The translations under genes and the position numbers were made by a program. The notes beneath the pieces were generated by a model. The model made no database searches. It had not been told where the DNA came from and was given only the letters and a program-made list of their open reading frames with translations. This document shows, in pieces, positions 7,206 to 15,961 of a stretch of DNA of 64,000 nucleotides; position 1 is the stretch's first letter, and every line of letters starts with the position of its first letter. Origin of the DNA: Ignavibacteriota bacterium (GTDB taxonomy: Bacteria; Bacteroidota; Ignavibacteria; UBA10030); contig PMZI01000062.1 of assembly GCA_003170475.1 (NCBI GenBank), forward strand, positions 19,971 to 83,970, written 5' to 3'.

Positions 7206-9385
7206 GGTCTCGTCCCGTTCTCTCGCTTTGTTGTTCGAGCAACCAGTAATTCGATAATAGCAATGACCAATGCCAACATCAAGAAGTACTTCCACAACTC
7301 CACTCCGAACCGCGACTCCAGCACGCTTCGTTCGAGATCGGCGGTCTGGCTCAACGTATGCACCGTGCCGCCCTCGATCCCAAGGTGCTTGAGGAGGTTT
7401 TCCATTTCAGCAGTCGATGCTTTCGATGTCTGGGATTCACGGGGATCGAGGTTTACCACAAACTTCTGAACAATGGCTGTGCCCGACGAGACCTCGTACA
7501 GTCCGAGTTGATCAGTCGCACCGAAACGCACGAGCCGCTGCATCGACTGACGGGAGGGTGTGGCAATGACCTCGACGTTCTGTGGATTCCGTATTGTCCA
7601 GATGTCCGACGTGACCGCATTGCTCTTGACGACGACGTCTGTCCCAGGAAGAACATCATCGGAGCGAGACTGCTGATGCCCGAGATAAAGGACGGCGCGG
7701 TGAATCATCGGAACGAAAAGACCCTTCAGCGGAAGATCAGACCACTCTGTGGTCGTCGGGACCGCAAACAGCAGAATCTTGCCCGATCCGGTGGAATGCT
7801 CAGTGAGGAATGCACCCCCGTTCGTCATCGTGATAATCGGTGTAGACCGGATGGTGAGGCCAAATCGAACGGACGAACGAATGTGCGGGGATTCTATTCC
7901 TCTTGCACCACCCGTGGGCGACGCTGTGGATTGTTTGGAAAGGGCAGTTGAGGGCGACTCAAACATTCCTTCAAAGATCGGATGCCGGAGCTCCACTTTG
8001 TCAAATTCAGTATAGGATCCGGATTCCGATCGGGGCGCGGAAGCACGATCAACTCCAATGCATTGAGGAAGATGTAAGCCTGCGCCGAATTCAACATTGA
8101 ACTTGTTCGCGTCAATCTGGACGCCCGGAAAAATCGCGAGTCCGCCGCCATCATTGACGTATGTGTGAAGTTCCGAAATCTGCGACGGGGAGAAGCCCTG
8201 TGTCGTGCAAAGAATGATGACATCTGTGTGCCTGACCATTGTGGAATTCAATCGGTCGGGCGAGATCTCCGAAAGAGTGAGTGCCGACTCAGCGTCCGAG
8301 GTCCGCGTCGCGAGAGCAAGCCTGGGATATTGCACCTCGTGCTCATCACCGACGAGCAGCACGCGAATCCGATCCGGGATCTGAAGCACAAAATACCGGC
8401 GGTTGTCGTACGGAAAATCATCGTCTTCGATTTCTACAAATCCCTGCACGTAACCGACCGCACCGGCAGTGACCGAGAATTCCACGGGGAGAGAGGATTG
8501 TTTTGGAATATCGACGCTTCTTTCTGCCACCCGGGTGCCATTGAGAAACACTCCGACGACATGATCATGAACGCTGTTGTCGGAGAAGTTGCCAATCTGC
8601 GCTTGAATGATAAAGGGCTTGTCGCGTTCGAAGATGGACGACGGGATCGTTAGAGACTCAACCCCAAAATTCTGAAGGGAACCTTTGTTATAGGGGAGAA
8701 AGAAGAACCGGACTTCGGGGGGAAAGAGCCTCTCTTTGGTGCTGGACTCGCCGGGGTTGTCGCTCAGGACGCCGTGCTGAAAATCTGAAAAGACGTAGAC
8801 CTCTTTATTGAAGTTGTGCGTAGCCGCCAGAAGTTTGGACGCGATCCGGAGGCCGTCTTCAAGAGTCCGCCGAATCGCGGATGGAGCGATCTCATCGATG
8901 TTCTTCCGGAGCAGTCCGAAGTCACGCGTAGCGGCATCGCGCTCGGCGGAGATTGTGGCCAGGGCGGAGAGCCTGACGAGAAAGATCTCATCACCTTCTG
9001 TGAACAGATGGTTGATGGTCTCTGCTGCCTGCTTCGCCTGCTTCAGAAGCTCCCCTCGCTCATTACTCACCGTCATGCTATAAGAATCGTCAATGATAAA
9101 GACAGCGCTCGTTGTGGCGTGGCTGCTAGTGTTGCCAACGAGAGTGCCCTGCAAGGTTGGCCGGGCAAATGCAATAACGATGAGCAAAATCAGGAGCGTC
9201 CGAAGGATCAGCAGCAATATCTGGCGGAGCTTGAGTCGCCGGATTCGGGTCTTCTGCAATTCCTTGAGAAATGCGAGCGTGCTGAACTCAACTGTTCGTA
9301 GTTTTCGCAGATTGAAGAGATGCAACAGGATGGGGAGTGCCGCCGCAAGGAGACCGAACAAAACCAAGGGGTTGAGGAATGTCAT
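7202..9385 (-). CDS. BatA-like membrane protein with VWA domain
   Basis: 727 residues. The N-terminus (about 1-85) matches the aerotolerance-regulator/BatA N-terminal domain: a first membrane helix, LFNLRKLRTVEFS, then a second helix before RPTLQG. A von Willebrand A domain follows with the MIDAS motif DDSYS. A long beta-rich extracytoplasmic region and a glutamine-amidotransferase-like stretch come next, and a last helix lies near the C-terminus (KYFLMLALVIAIIELLV). Such proteins are common in Bacteroidota-type genomes, usually linked to envelope stress or MoxR-type assembly, but no MoxR ATPase is adjacent here. The ATG at 9385 begins the conserved domain; upstream codons are not conserved in character. 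Coupled to hflX by an ATGA overlap. Confidence 0.85.
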   Translation of the reverse strand: MTFLNPLVLFGLLAAALPILLHLFNLRKLRTVEFSTLAFLKELQKTRIRRLKLRQILLLILRTLLILLIVIAFARPTLQGTLVGNTSSHATTSAVFIIDDSYSMTVSNERGELLKQAKQAAETINHLFTEGDEIFLVRLSALATISAERDAATRDFGLLRKNIDEIAPSAIRRTLEDGLRIASKLLAATHNFNKEVYVFSDFQHGVLSDNPGESSTKERLFPPEVRFFFLPYNKGSLQNFGVESLTIPSSIFERDKPFIIQAQIGNFSDNSVHDHVVGVFLNGTRVAERSVDIPKQSSLPVEFSVTAGAVGYVQGFVEIEDDDFPYDNRRYFVLQIPDRIRVLLVGDEHEVQYPRLALATRTSDAESALTLSEISPDRLNSTMVRHTDVIILCTTQGFSPSQISELHTYVNDGGGLAIFPGVQIDANKFNVEFGAGLHLPQCIGVDRASAPRSESGSYTEFDKVELRHPIFEGMFESPSTALSKQSTASPTGGARGIESPHIRSSVRFGLTIRSTPIITMTNGGAFLTEHSTGSGKILLFAVPTTTEWSDLPLKGLFVPMIHRAVLYLGHQQSRSDDVLPGTDVVVKSNAVTSDIWTIRNPQNVEVIATPSRQSMQRLVRFGATDQLGLYEVSSGTAIVQKFVVNLDPRESQTSKASTAEMENLLKHLGIEGGTVHTLSQTADLERSVLESRFGVELWKYFLMLALVIAIIELLVARTTKRENGTRP

Positions 9386-9473
9386 GGATCGGCAGCACCT
9401 GGGGAAAGTACTTTTGTGATCGTGAATTGCGCTGCTCAAAACCTTGTGCAGATGGCAGAGCAATCACCTGTGT

Positions 9474-9502
9474 AACATAGCCTGAAGATGAGCGAAAATC
9501 AA
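9474..9502 (-). promoter_or_regulatory. Promoter for the BatA-like/hflX unit
   Basis: On the minus strand: TTGATT (9502-9497), 17 bases, TATGTT (9479-9474). The leader to the ATG at 9385 is about 80 bases. Confidence 0.55.
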
Positions 9503-9526
9503 GCGAATGGGTTGCTGCAATCCATT

Positions 9527-9555
9527 TTGCCTTCGTTGCTATTCGGTCCATATTT
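9527..9555 (+). promoter_or_regulatory. Promoter for the patatin fusion gene
   Basis: TTGCCT (9527-9532), 17 bases, ATATTT (9550-9555); an 18-base spacing gives TATTTC. Together with the minus-strand promoter at 9474-9502 it forms a compact divergent control region. Confidence 0.4.
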
Positions 9556-9573
9556 CGGTAATTTTTGTGCGCA

Positions 9574-12354
9574 ATGCCAAACAACTCTCACAGTATTATC
9601 AGCCGCGGAATTCTGCTCTGTGCGTTCCTCCTCGTTGCAGCTTTTCTTGCTACGACGTTTGAGGCTCGGGCGCAATCGGCGAAAGTCGTCAAGACGATTC
9701 GGCCTGAATTCAGTCAGGCGCCGGATCATATGCCGAATTTTCTCCCCTTCAAGTCCGTGAAACGTCCCAAAGTTGCAGTGATCCTCAGTGGAGGCGGAGC
9801 GCGCGGAATAGCGAGCATCGGAGTCCTCAAAGTTCTTGAGGATGCGGACATACCGATTGATTTCATCGCTGGAACAAGTATCGGCAGTATTCTGGGCGCA
9901 CTGTACGCATCAGGATATTCAATCGACCAACTCCATGCGATGGTCGATACGACAAATTGGGACGATGTGCTGAGCCTCAACGACGATGCGCGCCGGTCGG
10001 ATCTATTTTTTGATCAGAAAGTCGCCGCCGACCGCAGCATCCTGACGGTACGATTCCAGGGTTTTGAGCCCATCCTTCCTCAGTCGCTTTCGACAGGACA
10101 GCGCCTGATGAACTACCTGAATTTGCTTGTTCTTCAGGGTATCTATCATCCGAACCCCAGTTTCGACGATCTCCGCATTCCTTTTCGCGCGGTCACAACC
10201 GACCTCGTGTCGGGGAAATCGGTTGTTCTCGACCGAGGCGATCTCACCGAGGCTTTGCGCGCCAGCGCTTCGGTTCCGCTGCTGTTCAGCCCCGTTGCCC
10301 GCGACTCAGCGCGATTGACCGACGGAGGACTTGTCTCAAACATTCCGGTCGATGTAGCACTGAAGTGGGGAGCCGACATCATCATCGCCGTGGATGTCAC
10401 GAGTCCCCTGAGACCGCTGTCCAAGTTGAACGCTCCGTGGGAAATTGCCGACCAAATCCTTGGCATCACGATGCAATTGTCAAATCAACAGCAACTTGCC
10501 AAAGCATCCATCGTCATCCGGCCGGAACTCGGAAGTCACTTATCGGATGACTTCACGAACGTGGACTCTCTCATCACGCAGGGGGAGCTGGCGGCAAAAT
10601 TGATCGTGGACAAACTTAAGTCGATGATGCAGCGCAAAGCAGACGATCGGGCCGCGATCGGACCGGACCAGACAGTCTTCAAAAACGCCCGTCTGAGTTT
10701 CGATGCCCTGAGTCTCGACGATCGGTGGCTCACACCGGTCATGAATCTCGCTCGCGAGAACGAAATCCCAGAGCAGAAACTCCGTGAGCTTGTTGAGTCG
10801 ATCTACGAGTCCGGCGAGTTCGAAGAGGTGCGAGTTGACGCAGAGACAGATTCAGGATCGACTTCGCTTCAGCTGGTGAGCATCCTGACGCCCGTCATTC
10901 GCTCGGTTGACATCGCGGGAACGAAGCTCGTCGGTCTTGACACTTTGAATGCGGTCTTCCAGCCGTTGATCGGTCGACGCCTCAATTTTCACAAGAGCCG
11001 AAAGGCCCTGGAATCTGTTCTCGCGATCTATCGTGATCGCGGGTACTCTCTTGCGAGAATCCGGGAGGCCGTGCTGGATCGGGAATCGGGAAAAGCGTCC
11101 GTGCGTATCGACGAGGGAGTCGTGTATCGGAGGGACATCAAAGGAACCAGCAAGACGAAGGACTATGTGATCTGGCGCGAGCTTCCGTGGAACGAGGGGG
11201 ATGTGTTCCAAGTCCGAAAAATCGGAAGCGGCATCTCCAATTTGTACGGCACGAATCTCTTCGAGCAAGTCTCCATTGGAACTCAGCAGGAGGGGGTGGG
11301 AGGTGAAAACCAGGTGGTGACCATCAAGGTGCGGGAGCGGAGCACGGAGCTGATTCGTCTTGGGTCGAGGTTCGACAATGAGCGAAGCATTCAACCTTCC
11401 CTGGACATTCGTGACGAGAACCTGGGTGGAGTTGGAGCTGAGCTTGGATTTCACACGCTTGTCGGTTCGCGTAATCGAAGTTTCCTGGGTGAGTTTACCT
11501 CCACACGTATCTTCAATTCTTACCTGACGTTTAGACTCAAAGGATACTATACGTTGCACGATGTCAACGTGTACGGGGAAGAGCCGCTGAGTGACCCCAC
11601 AGACTGGAATCGTGTACGGATTGGCGAGTATCGGGAATTGAAACAGGGTGGAACTGTGACCTTCGGGATGCAATTGCAGCGTCTTGGCGAAGTGACCGTC
11701 GAAGGTAGATTGGAAAATCAGCGCGCCTGGAGCTTCTTCGGTCAACCGTTCTCGACCGGAGATTTCAAGATTGGCTCGCTGAAGTTCGGTCTGAAGGTCG
11801 ACAACCAGGACGTGTTTCCCTATCCTCGCAAAGGCGTTCTCATGAATTTCTTCTACGAATCCGCATTCATGCCGGCGCAGGGCAACGCGGGATTCACCAA
11901 GATGTGGTTCTCGTACGACTGGTATCAAACGTATTTTGGAAGACATACCATTCATCCACGTATTCGGTTCGGATTTGCCGACGAAACTCTGCCGATTACC
12001 GAACAATTCTCGCTTGGCGGACAAGATAGTTTCTATGGTCTTCGGGAGGACAACAGTCGGGGTCGTCAATTGATGGTCGCGAGCCTCGAGTACCGTTATC
12101 GCCTCCCGGTCAAAGTCTTCTTTGACACCTACCTTTCAGTTCGTTATGATCTTGGGTCCATTTGGACAGCCCCTTCAGACGTGCGGCTGGTTGACCTGCG
12201 TCATGGGATCGGCGCGGCGTTGGCGTTCGATACCCCGATAGGTCCAGTTGAGTTCTCCCTCGGAGAGAGCTTCTTCTTCCGCAAGGATCTCTTGAACAAC
12301 CCAATCAGCGTGGGGCCACTGCTCGGCTATTTTAGCATTGGCTACGCATTCTGA
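9574..12354 (+). CDS. Patatin-like phospholipase fused to a POTRA/BamA-type outer-membrane barrel
   Basis: 926 residues after a signal peptide ending near ARAQSA. The patatin domain (about 65-350) has the glycine-rich oxyanion stretch SGGGARG, nucleophile Ser102 in GTSIGS and catalytic Asp in TDGGLVSN. Next is a POTRA-like region (about 420-600) and then a 16-strand-type D15/Omp85 barrel ending in GYAF, a typical C-terminal beta-signal with terminal Phe. This is the family that includes type Vd-like PlpD relatives; in FCB bacteria the catalytic domain probably stays linked to the barrel. A GTG at 9565 is an alternative start. No clear Shine-Dalgarno. Lipolytic activity is inferred from intact motifs. 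Confidence 0.9.
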   Translation: MPNNSHSIISRGILLCAFLLVAAFLATTFEARAQSAKVVKTIRPEFSQAPDHMPNFLPFKSVKRPKVAVILSGGGARGIASIGVLKVLEDADIPIDFIAGTSIGSILGALYASGYSIDQLHAMVDTTNWDDVLSLNDDARRSDLFFDQKVAADRSILTVRFQGFEPILPQSLSTGQRLMNYLNLLVLQGIYHPNPSFDDLRIPFRAVTTDLVSGKSVVLDRGDLTEALRASASVPLLFSPVARDSARLTDGGLVSNIPVDVALKWGADIIIAVDVTSPLRPLSKLNAPWEIADQILGITMQLSNQQQLAKASIVIRPELGSHLSDDFTNVDSLITQGELAAKLIVDKLKSMMQRKADDRAAIGPDQTVFKNARLSFDALSLDDRWLTPVMNLARENEIPEQKLRELVESIYESGEFEEVRVDAETDSGSTSLQLVSILTPVIRSVDIAGTKLVGLDTLNAVFQPLIGRRLNFHKSRKALESVLAIYRDRGYSLARIREAVLDRESGKASVRIDEGVVYRRDIKGTSKTKDYVIWRELPWNEGDVFQVRKIGSGISNLYGTNLFEQVSIGTQQEGVGGENQVVTIKVRERSTELIRLGSRFDNERSIQPSLDIRDENLGGVGAELGFHTLVGSRNRSFLGEFTSTRIFNSYLTFRLKGYYTLHDVNVYGEEPLSDPTDWNRVRIGEYRELKQGGTVTFGMQLQRLGEVTVEGRLENQRAWSFFGQPFSTGDFKIGSLKFGLKVDNQDVFPYPRKGVLMNFFYESAFMPAQGNAGFTKMWFSYDWYQTYFGRHTIHPRIRFGFADETLPITEQFSLGGQDSFYGLREDNSRGRQLMVASLEYRYRLPVKVFFDTYLSVRYDLGSIWTAPSDVRLVDLRHGIGAALAFDTPIGPVEFSLGESFFFRKDLLNNPISVGPLLGYFSIGYAF

Positions 12355-12418
12355 GAATCGTAACGAATTGAGGCATTCCTCGTATAATCTGGAAAGACGT
12401 TTTTCCTCAGAGGTCGAC

Positions 12419-14941
12419 ATGGAGAACCTTTCAGGGGTTCATTCACCAAGAACAATCCGAATAGTTTATTCTGCTGCATCAATTCTCGTTTTGGTGCTCA
12501 CGCTCTTCAACGCGCTCAATATTCTGTTCTTTAAAGCGACGAGCAACGATCAGTGCGGCTGGATTGTTCGCGAAAAGGGCCAGCCGGGTTTTATCGTCAC
12601 CCAGATTGTTCCGGGGGGTGTGGCCGATCGCGCCGGGTTGAAAGAGGGCGACATCCTTCTTGCCATCAACGGGAACCAGATCACCCGCACGGAAATTGCG
12701 ATGCAGACCATCAATGGCATCAAGCGTAATGAGTACGCGGAATACACCATCGACCGCGGGGGAACACTCTTCAAAACTCAGATCCAAATCCTCAAAGTGT
12801 TTGATGTCCGATATCTGGTGAACTTTCTTATTGGGCTTGGGTTTCTCGTCGTAGGGCATATTGTTGTCATGTCCCGACCGCAGGGGCTTGTCCAACGTAT
12901 GTTCGGGCGATATGGTATCTTTGCCATGCTGTTTCTCGGATTGTCTCAGTTTAGTTTTCAGGGGGGCGAATTCTGGGTCTATCATTTGTATGCCACGGCG
13001 CTCGTTGTTGGGTGGGTGTTTTCGATTCCCATGATGGTACTCTTCTTCCTTCACTTTCCGGTGAAGACGAGGGCTGCAAGTTGGACATGGCTGAAAGTTG
13101 CCCTCTACATGTACAGCATTGTGACCGTCATCCCGACGATTCTGCGACTCTTTTTCGACTGGAAGGGCATGTTGCCGGGATTCGTCGCCGTCATTGTCAA
13201 TAATACACCGGTGGTGTTCTTCTTTGGAGGATTGATCATCTTCACCCTCAACTACTTTCGCAGTGTCGAGCGGTCGAGGCGAAAACAGGTGCAACCGGTC
13301 TTCTATAGCGTCATCATCGGCGCTCTGACGGTTGTCTATTCGAATGTCCTCCAGAGCTCGAACCAGTTTGTGCTTTTCACAGAGCCGGTCCTCCTGCTCC
13401 CAATGTTTCTTCTGCTTCTTCTCCCCGTGTCGTTTGGGTACTCGATCTTCAAGTACCGTCTGATGGATATCGACTTTGTCATAAAACGCAGCCTGATGTA
13501 TGCCATGGTTACCGCCATGCTCGCGGGGCTCTATCTCTTGCTGGTGTACCTCATTGGCAAAGCGATGTCCTATGCCCTGGGGATAGAAGAAAATCAAGTC
13601 GGGAGTCTTTTTGCCTTTGTGATCCTTGCGTTCGCCTTTGATCCACTCAAACGCAAAGCGCAGGATTGGATCGACCGTGTTTTCTACCAGGAAAGATACA
13701 ATTACCAGAAAGCGCTTCTTGAATTCAGCCAGGAACTCCCGACCAAAATCCACCTCGACCAGATTCTCAGCTCCATGATTTCCAGAATCTCCACGACCAT
13801 GCATGTCGAGAAGGTCGCTGTGGTTTTGTGCGACGACGTTGAGGGTTGTTCCTCCTCGACCCAACACATTGAATCGACCGATTGCGCGTTCGGCAGGGAG
13901 CCCGATGGCTTACTGGCGCTTCTTCGGACAACCCGCACAGCACAGTCGTTTTCCCTGCTGTCAACCGAGCCGGATTCATACACAATCCATGCATCGGACA
14001 AAGAGAAAATTCTGAGGGCGGGTGTTGTTCTGTCCGTGCCGATGTTTATGCAGGGCCGGCTTATCGGAGCCATGATGGTCGGACCGAAAATGTCGGACAA
14101 GGTGTATTCACAAGAAGACATCGATCTGCTTGCGACGGTGGGTGGACAGGCAGCCGTTGCCATCGAGAATGCTCGATTGCACGAATCCGAAATCGAGATG
14201 AAACGTATTGAGGAAGAGCTTGCGCTGGCTCGGAAAATTCAACAAGGGTTGCTGCCCAAGGAGAATCCACCTATCAAAGGGTTGGACATCGCCGGCGTGT
14301 CAATCCCGGCACTGACGGTGGGTGGGGATTACTTCGACTACATTCCTCTCGGCGCTCACAAACTGCTTGTGGTGGTTGGCGACGTCTCGGGAAAAGGAAT
14401 GTCCGCCGCACTTTACATGTCGAAAATCCAGGGAATGATTCAGATCCTGGCCCCGATGTATCATGATCCGAAAGAAATTCTCATACAGGTCAATCGCCGG
14501 ATTTACGAAAGTCTCGAACGAAAATCGTTCATCACCATGATCCTCGCTCTTTTTGACACGGAGGCGAAGCAAGTCCGGATCTGCCGCGCCGGTCACAACA
14601 AAGCACTGATCGGTGTGAACGGCAAGCTGGAATATCTGAAGGGAGGCGGAATCGGCCTTGGTCTTGAACGAGGACCGGTGTTCGAACAGGAGTTGGAAGA
14701 AGTCAGACAACCGCTCAACGACAATAGCATCTTTGTGTTCTATTCTGACGGATTGACGGAAGCGATGAATGAAGGTATGTCTCAGTTTGGCGAAGAAGCT
14801 GTGTTCGACATTGTGAAGCAGAAACGTGCTTTGGGTGCGCGGGAACTGCAGCATACGATTTTGAAATCTGTGGATGAATTCCGCGGAACGGCTGAGCAGA
14901 ATGATGATCTGACGATTGTCGTTGTCAAAGCTTCTCCTTGA
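12419..14941 (+). CDS. Membrane PP2C-type phosphatase: PDZ, multi-helix membrane part, GAF, SpoIIE
   Basis: 840 residues. After a first membrane helix (about 16-36) comes an extracytoplasmic PDZ domain (about 45-120, with GGVADRAGLKEGDI). Seven to eight further helices span about 125-410, then a GAF domain (about 440-600) and a SpoIIE/RsbU phosphatase domain with GGDYFDY, GDVSGKGMSA, YSDGLTEA and NDDLT metal motifs. It probably dephosphorylates an anti-sigma-factor antagonist or similar partner in answer to envelope and cytoplasmic signals; no such partner is adjacent. The start at 12419 has AGAGG six bases upstream; the longer ORF would overlap the barrel gene. Likely cotranscribed with that gene. 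Confidence 0.9.
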   Translation: MENLSGVHSPRTIRIVYSAASILVLVLTLFNALNILFFKATSNDQCGWIVREKGQPGFIVTQIVPGGVADRAGLKEGDILLAINGNQITRTEIAMQTINGIKRNEYAEYTIDRGGTLFKTQIQILKVFDVRYLVNFLIGLGFLVVGHIVVMSRPQGLVQRMFGRYGIFAMLFLGLSQFSFQGGEFWVYHLYATALVVGWVFSIPMMVLFFLHFPVKTRAASWTWLKVALYMYSIVTVIPTILRLFFDWKGMLPGFVAVIVNNTPVVFFFGGLIIFTLNYFRSVERSRRKQVQPVFYSVIIGALTVVYSNVLQSSNQFVLFTEPVLLLPMFLLLLLPVSFGYSIFKYRLMDIDFVIKRSLMYAMVTAMLAGLYLLLVYLIGKAMSYALGIEENQVGSLFAFVILAFAFDPLKRKAQDWIDRVFYQERYNYQKALLEFSQELPTKIHLDQILSSMISRISTTMHVEKVAVVLCDDVEGCSSSTQHIESTDCAFGREPDGLLALLRTTRTAQSFSLLSTEPDSYTIHASDKEKILRAGVVLSVPMFMQGRLIGAMMVGPKMSDKVYSQEDIDLLATVGGQAAVAIENARLHESEIEMKRIEEELALARKIQQGLLPKENPPIKGLDIAGVSIPALTVGGDYFDYIPLGAHKLLVVVGDVSGKGMSAALYMSKIQGMIQILAPMYHDPKEILIQVNRRIYESLERKSFITMILALFDTEAKQVRICRAGHNKALIGVNGKLEYLKGGGIGLGLERGPVFEQELEEVRQPLNDNSIFVFYSDGLTEAMNEGMSQFGEEAVFDIVKQKRALGARELQHTILKSVDEFRGTAEQNDDLTIVVVKASP

Positions 14942-14983
14942 TCCGATCGAATCCTTTTCGGTGCCACGACGCCGAAGCCCGGA

Positions 14984-15011
14984 TTGTTTTTCGGGGAAAT
15001 CTTCCTATATT
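14984..15011 (+). promoter_or_regulatory. Promoter for the small gene at 15062
   Basis: TTGTTT (14984-14989), 16 bases, TATATT (15006-15011), about 50 bases upstream of the ATG. Confidence 0.45.
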
Positions 15012-15061
15012 CAGACTGTTCCCTTGATTCTGTTATTCACTGTATCCAGGGTGAAACTTCT

Positions 15062-15325
15062 ATGACGACGAAAGCCCCAGCTTCTGTGGCGGAATCCCCA
15101 CAGGATTCACTCGAAAAGATCGCCTATCATGCAGTAGAAGGAATACCGACCCAGGAGCCCAATGATCGGTATCGTCTCGGCTACAACGTGTGGATGTGGC
15201 TCGTCGATCGGAAGGGATCATTGGCTCAGGCTATTCACACTGCTGGGTCGCGTCTTCACATCCCGGAGGAAGAAGTTGTCAAAACGGTATCGCAGCGCCT
15301 GAAGGAAAAAGGGATCCAGATGTAG
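15062..15325 (+). CDS. Small conserved-looking protein, unknown function
   Basis: 87 residues, soluble, no signal peptide. The second half (YRLGYNVWMWLVDRKGS to RLKEKGIQM) looks like a compact helical domain with a winged-helix flavour. No catalytic motif and no family recognised. The ATG at 15062 has AGGG and a promoter-like pair upstream, and codon use is like its neighbours, which supports a real gene. It stands between the SpoIIE phosphatase and MarC; a regulatory partner role for the former is conceivable but not shown. Confidence 0.6.
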   Translation: MTTKAPASVAESPQDSLEKIAYHAVEGIPTQEPNDRYRLGYNVWMWLVDRKGSLAQAIHTAGSRLHIPEEEVVKTVSQRLKEKGIQM

Positions 15326-15378
15326 CGACCGGAAGCCAGCTTGCTCACCACCTCCTGTGTTCAGCCTCTTAACCCACC

Positions 15379-15921
15379 ATGAGTTTTAACTTTAATTCGC
15401 TGCTCCTGTCGTTCATCCCGCTCTTCGTTGCGATTGATATTCTCAGGGTAGTTCCCGTTTTTCTCTCGTTGACCGAGAGGATGGATCGGCGAGAACGACA
15501 TTCGTTTATCACGCAAGCCACGTTTAAGGCTCTCGGCATTACGGAAAACGATTTTCGTGTGGGAGGGGGTATCGTGCTTCTTGTGCTTGCCGTCAGCGAC
15601 TTGCTCGTTCCGCCGTCGAAGCAGCGACGGCCCGAATCGTCGGTCGGGATAGTACCGATCGGCGTTCCCCTGATCATCGGCCCGGCGGCGTTGACGACCA
15701 TTCTTATTCTTGTTGACACGCACGGATATGTTGTCACAATTATTTCCCTTCTCCTCAACCTCATCATCGTCTGGTTCGTGTTCCGATTCTCCGACGTTGT
15801 GATCAAGCTGATGGGAGACGTCGGCTCGAAAGCCGTGGCGAAGGTGGCCGAGCTCTTCATGGCTGGCATTGCTGTGATGATGATTCGGGTCGGATTGTCG
15901 GGGATGATCAAGAGTTACTAA
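15379..15921 (+). CDS. MarC-family membrane protein with a shortened N-terminal half
   Basis: 180 residues, clearly MarC family (PF01914): a first helix with PLFVAIDILRVVPVFLSLT, then GITENDFRVGGGIVLLVLAV, VPIGVPLIIGPAALTT and two C-terminal helices. MarC proteins are integral inner-membrane proteins of unsettled function, usually 200-220 residues. Here the run from QAT to FKALGIT lacks the roughly 20 residues that normally form the second helix, while the frame stays open on both sides. This may be an in-frame deletion changing topology, or an assembly artefact. No strong Shine-Dalgarno is seen. Confidence 0.8.
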   Translation: MSFNFNSLLLSFIPLFVAIDILRVVPVFLSLTERMDRRERHSFITQATFKALGITENDFRVGGGIVLLVLAVSDLLVPPSKQRRPESSVGIVPIGVPLIIGPAALTTILILVDTHGYVVTIISLLLNLIIVWFVFRFSDVVIKLMGDVGSKAVAKVAELFMAGIAVMMIRVGLSGMIKSY

Positions 15922-15961
15922 GGCGAGCGTTCGGCATTTATTCCACGGAAGGACTCAGGAT

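Noticed and set aside
10852..12069. 405-codon minus-strand ORF
   Set aside because: It is a shadow of the patatin-barrel gene on the other strand, with no domain pattern, signal or ribosome site.
12479..13867. 462-codon minus-strand ORF rich in His/Glu/Asp
   Set aside because: Composition is that of the complement of membrane-helix codons of the SpoIIE-type phosphatase; no independent support.
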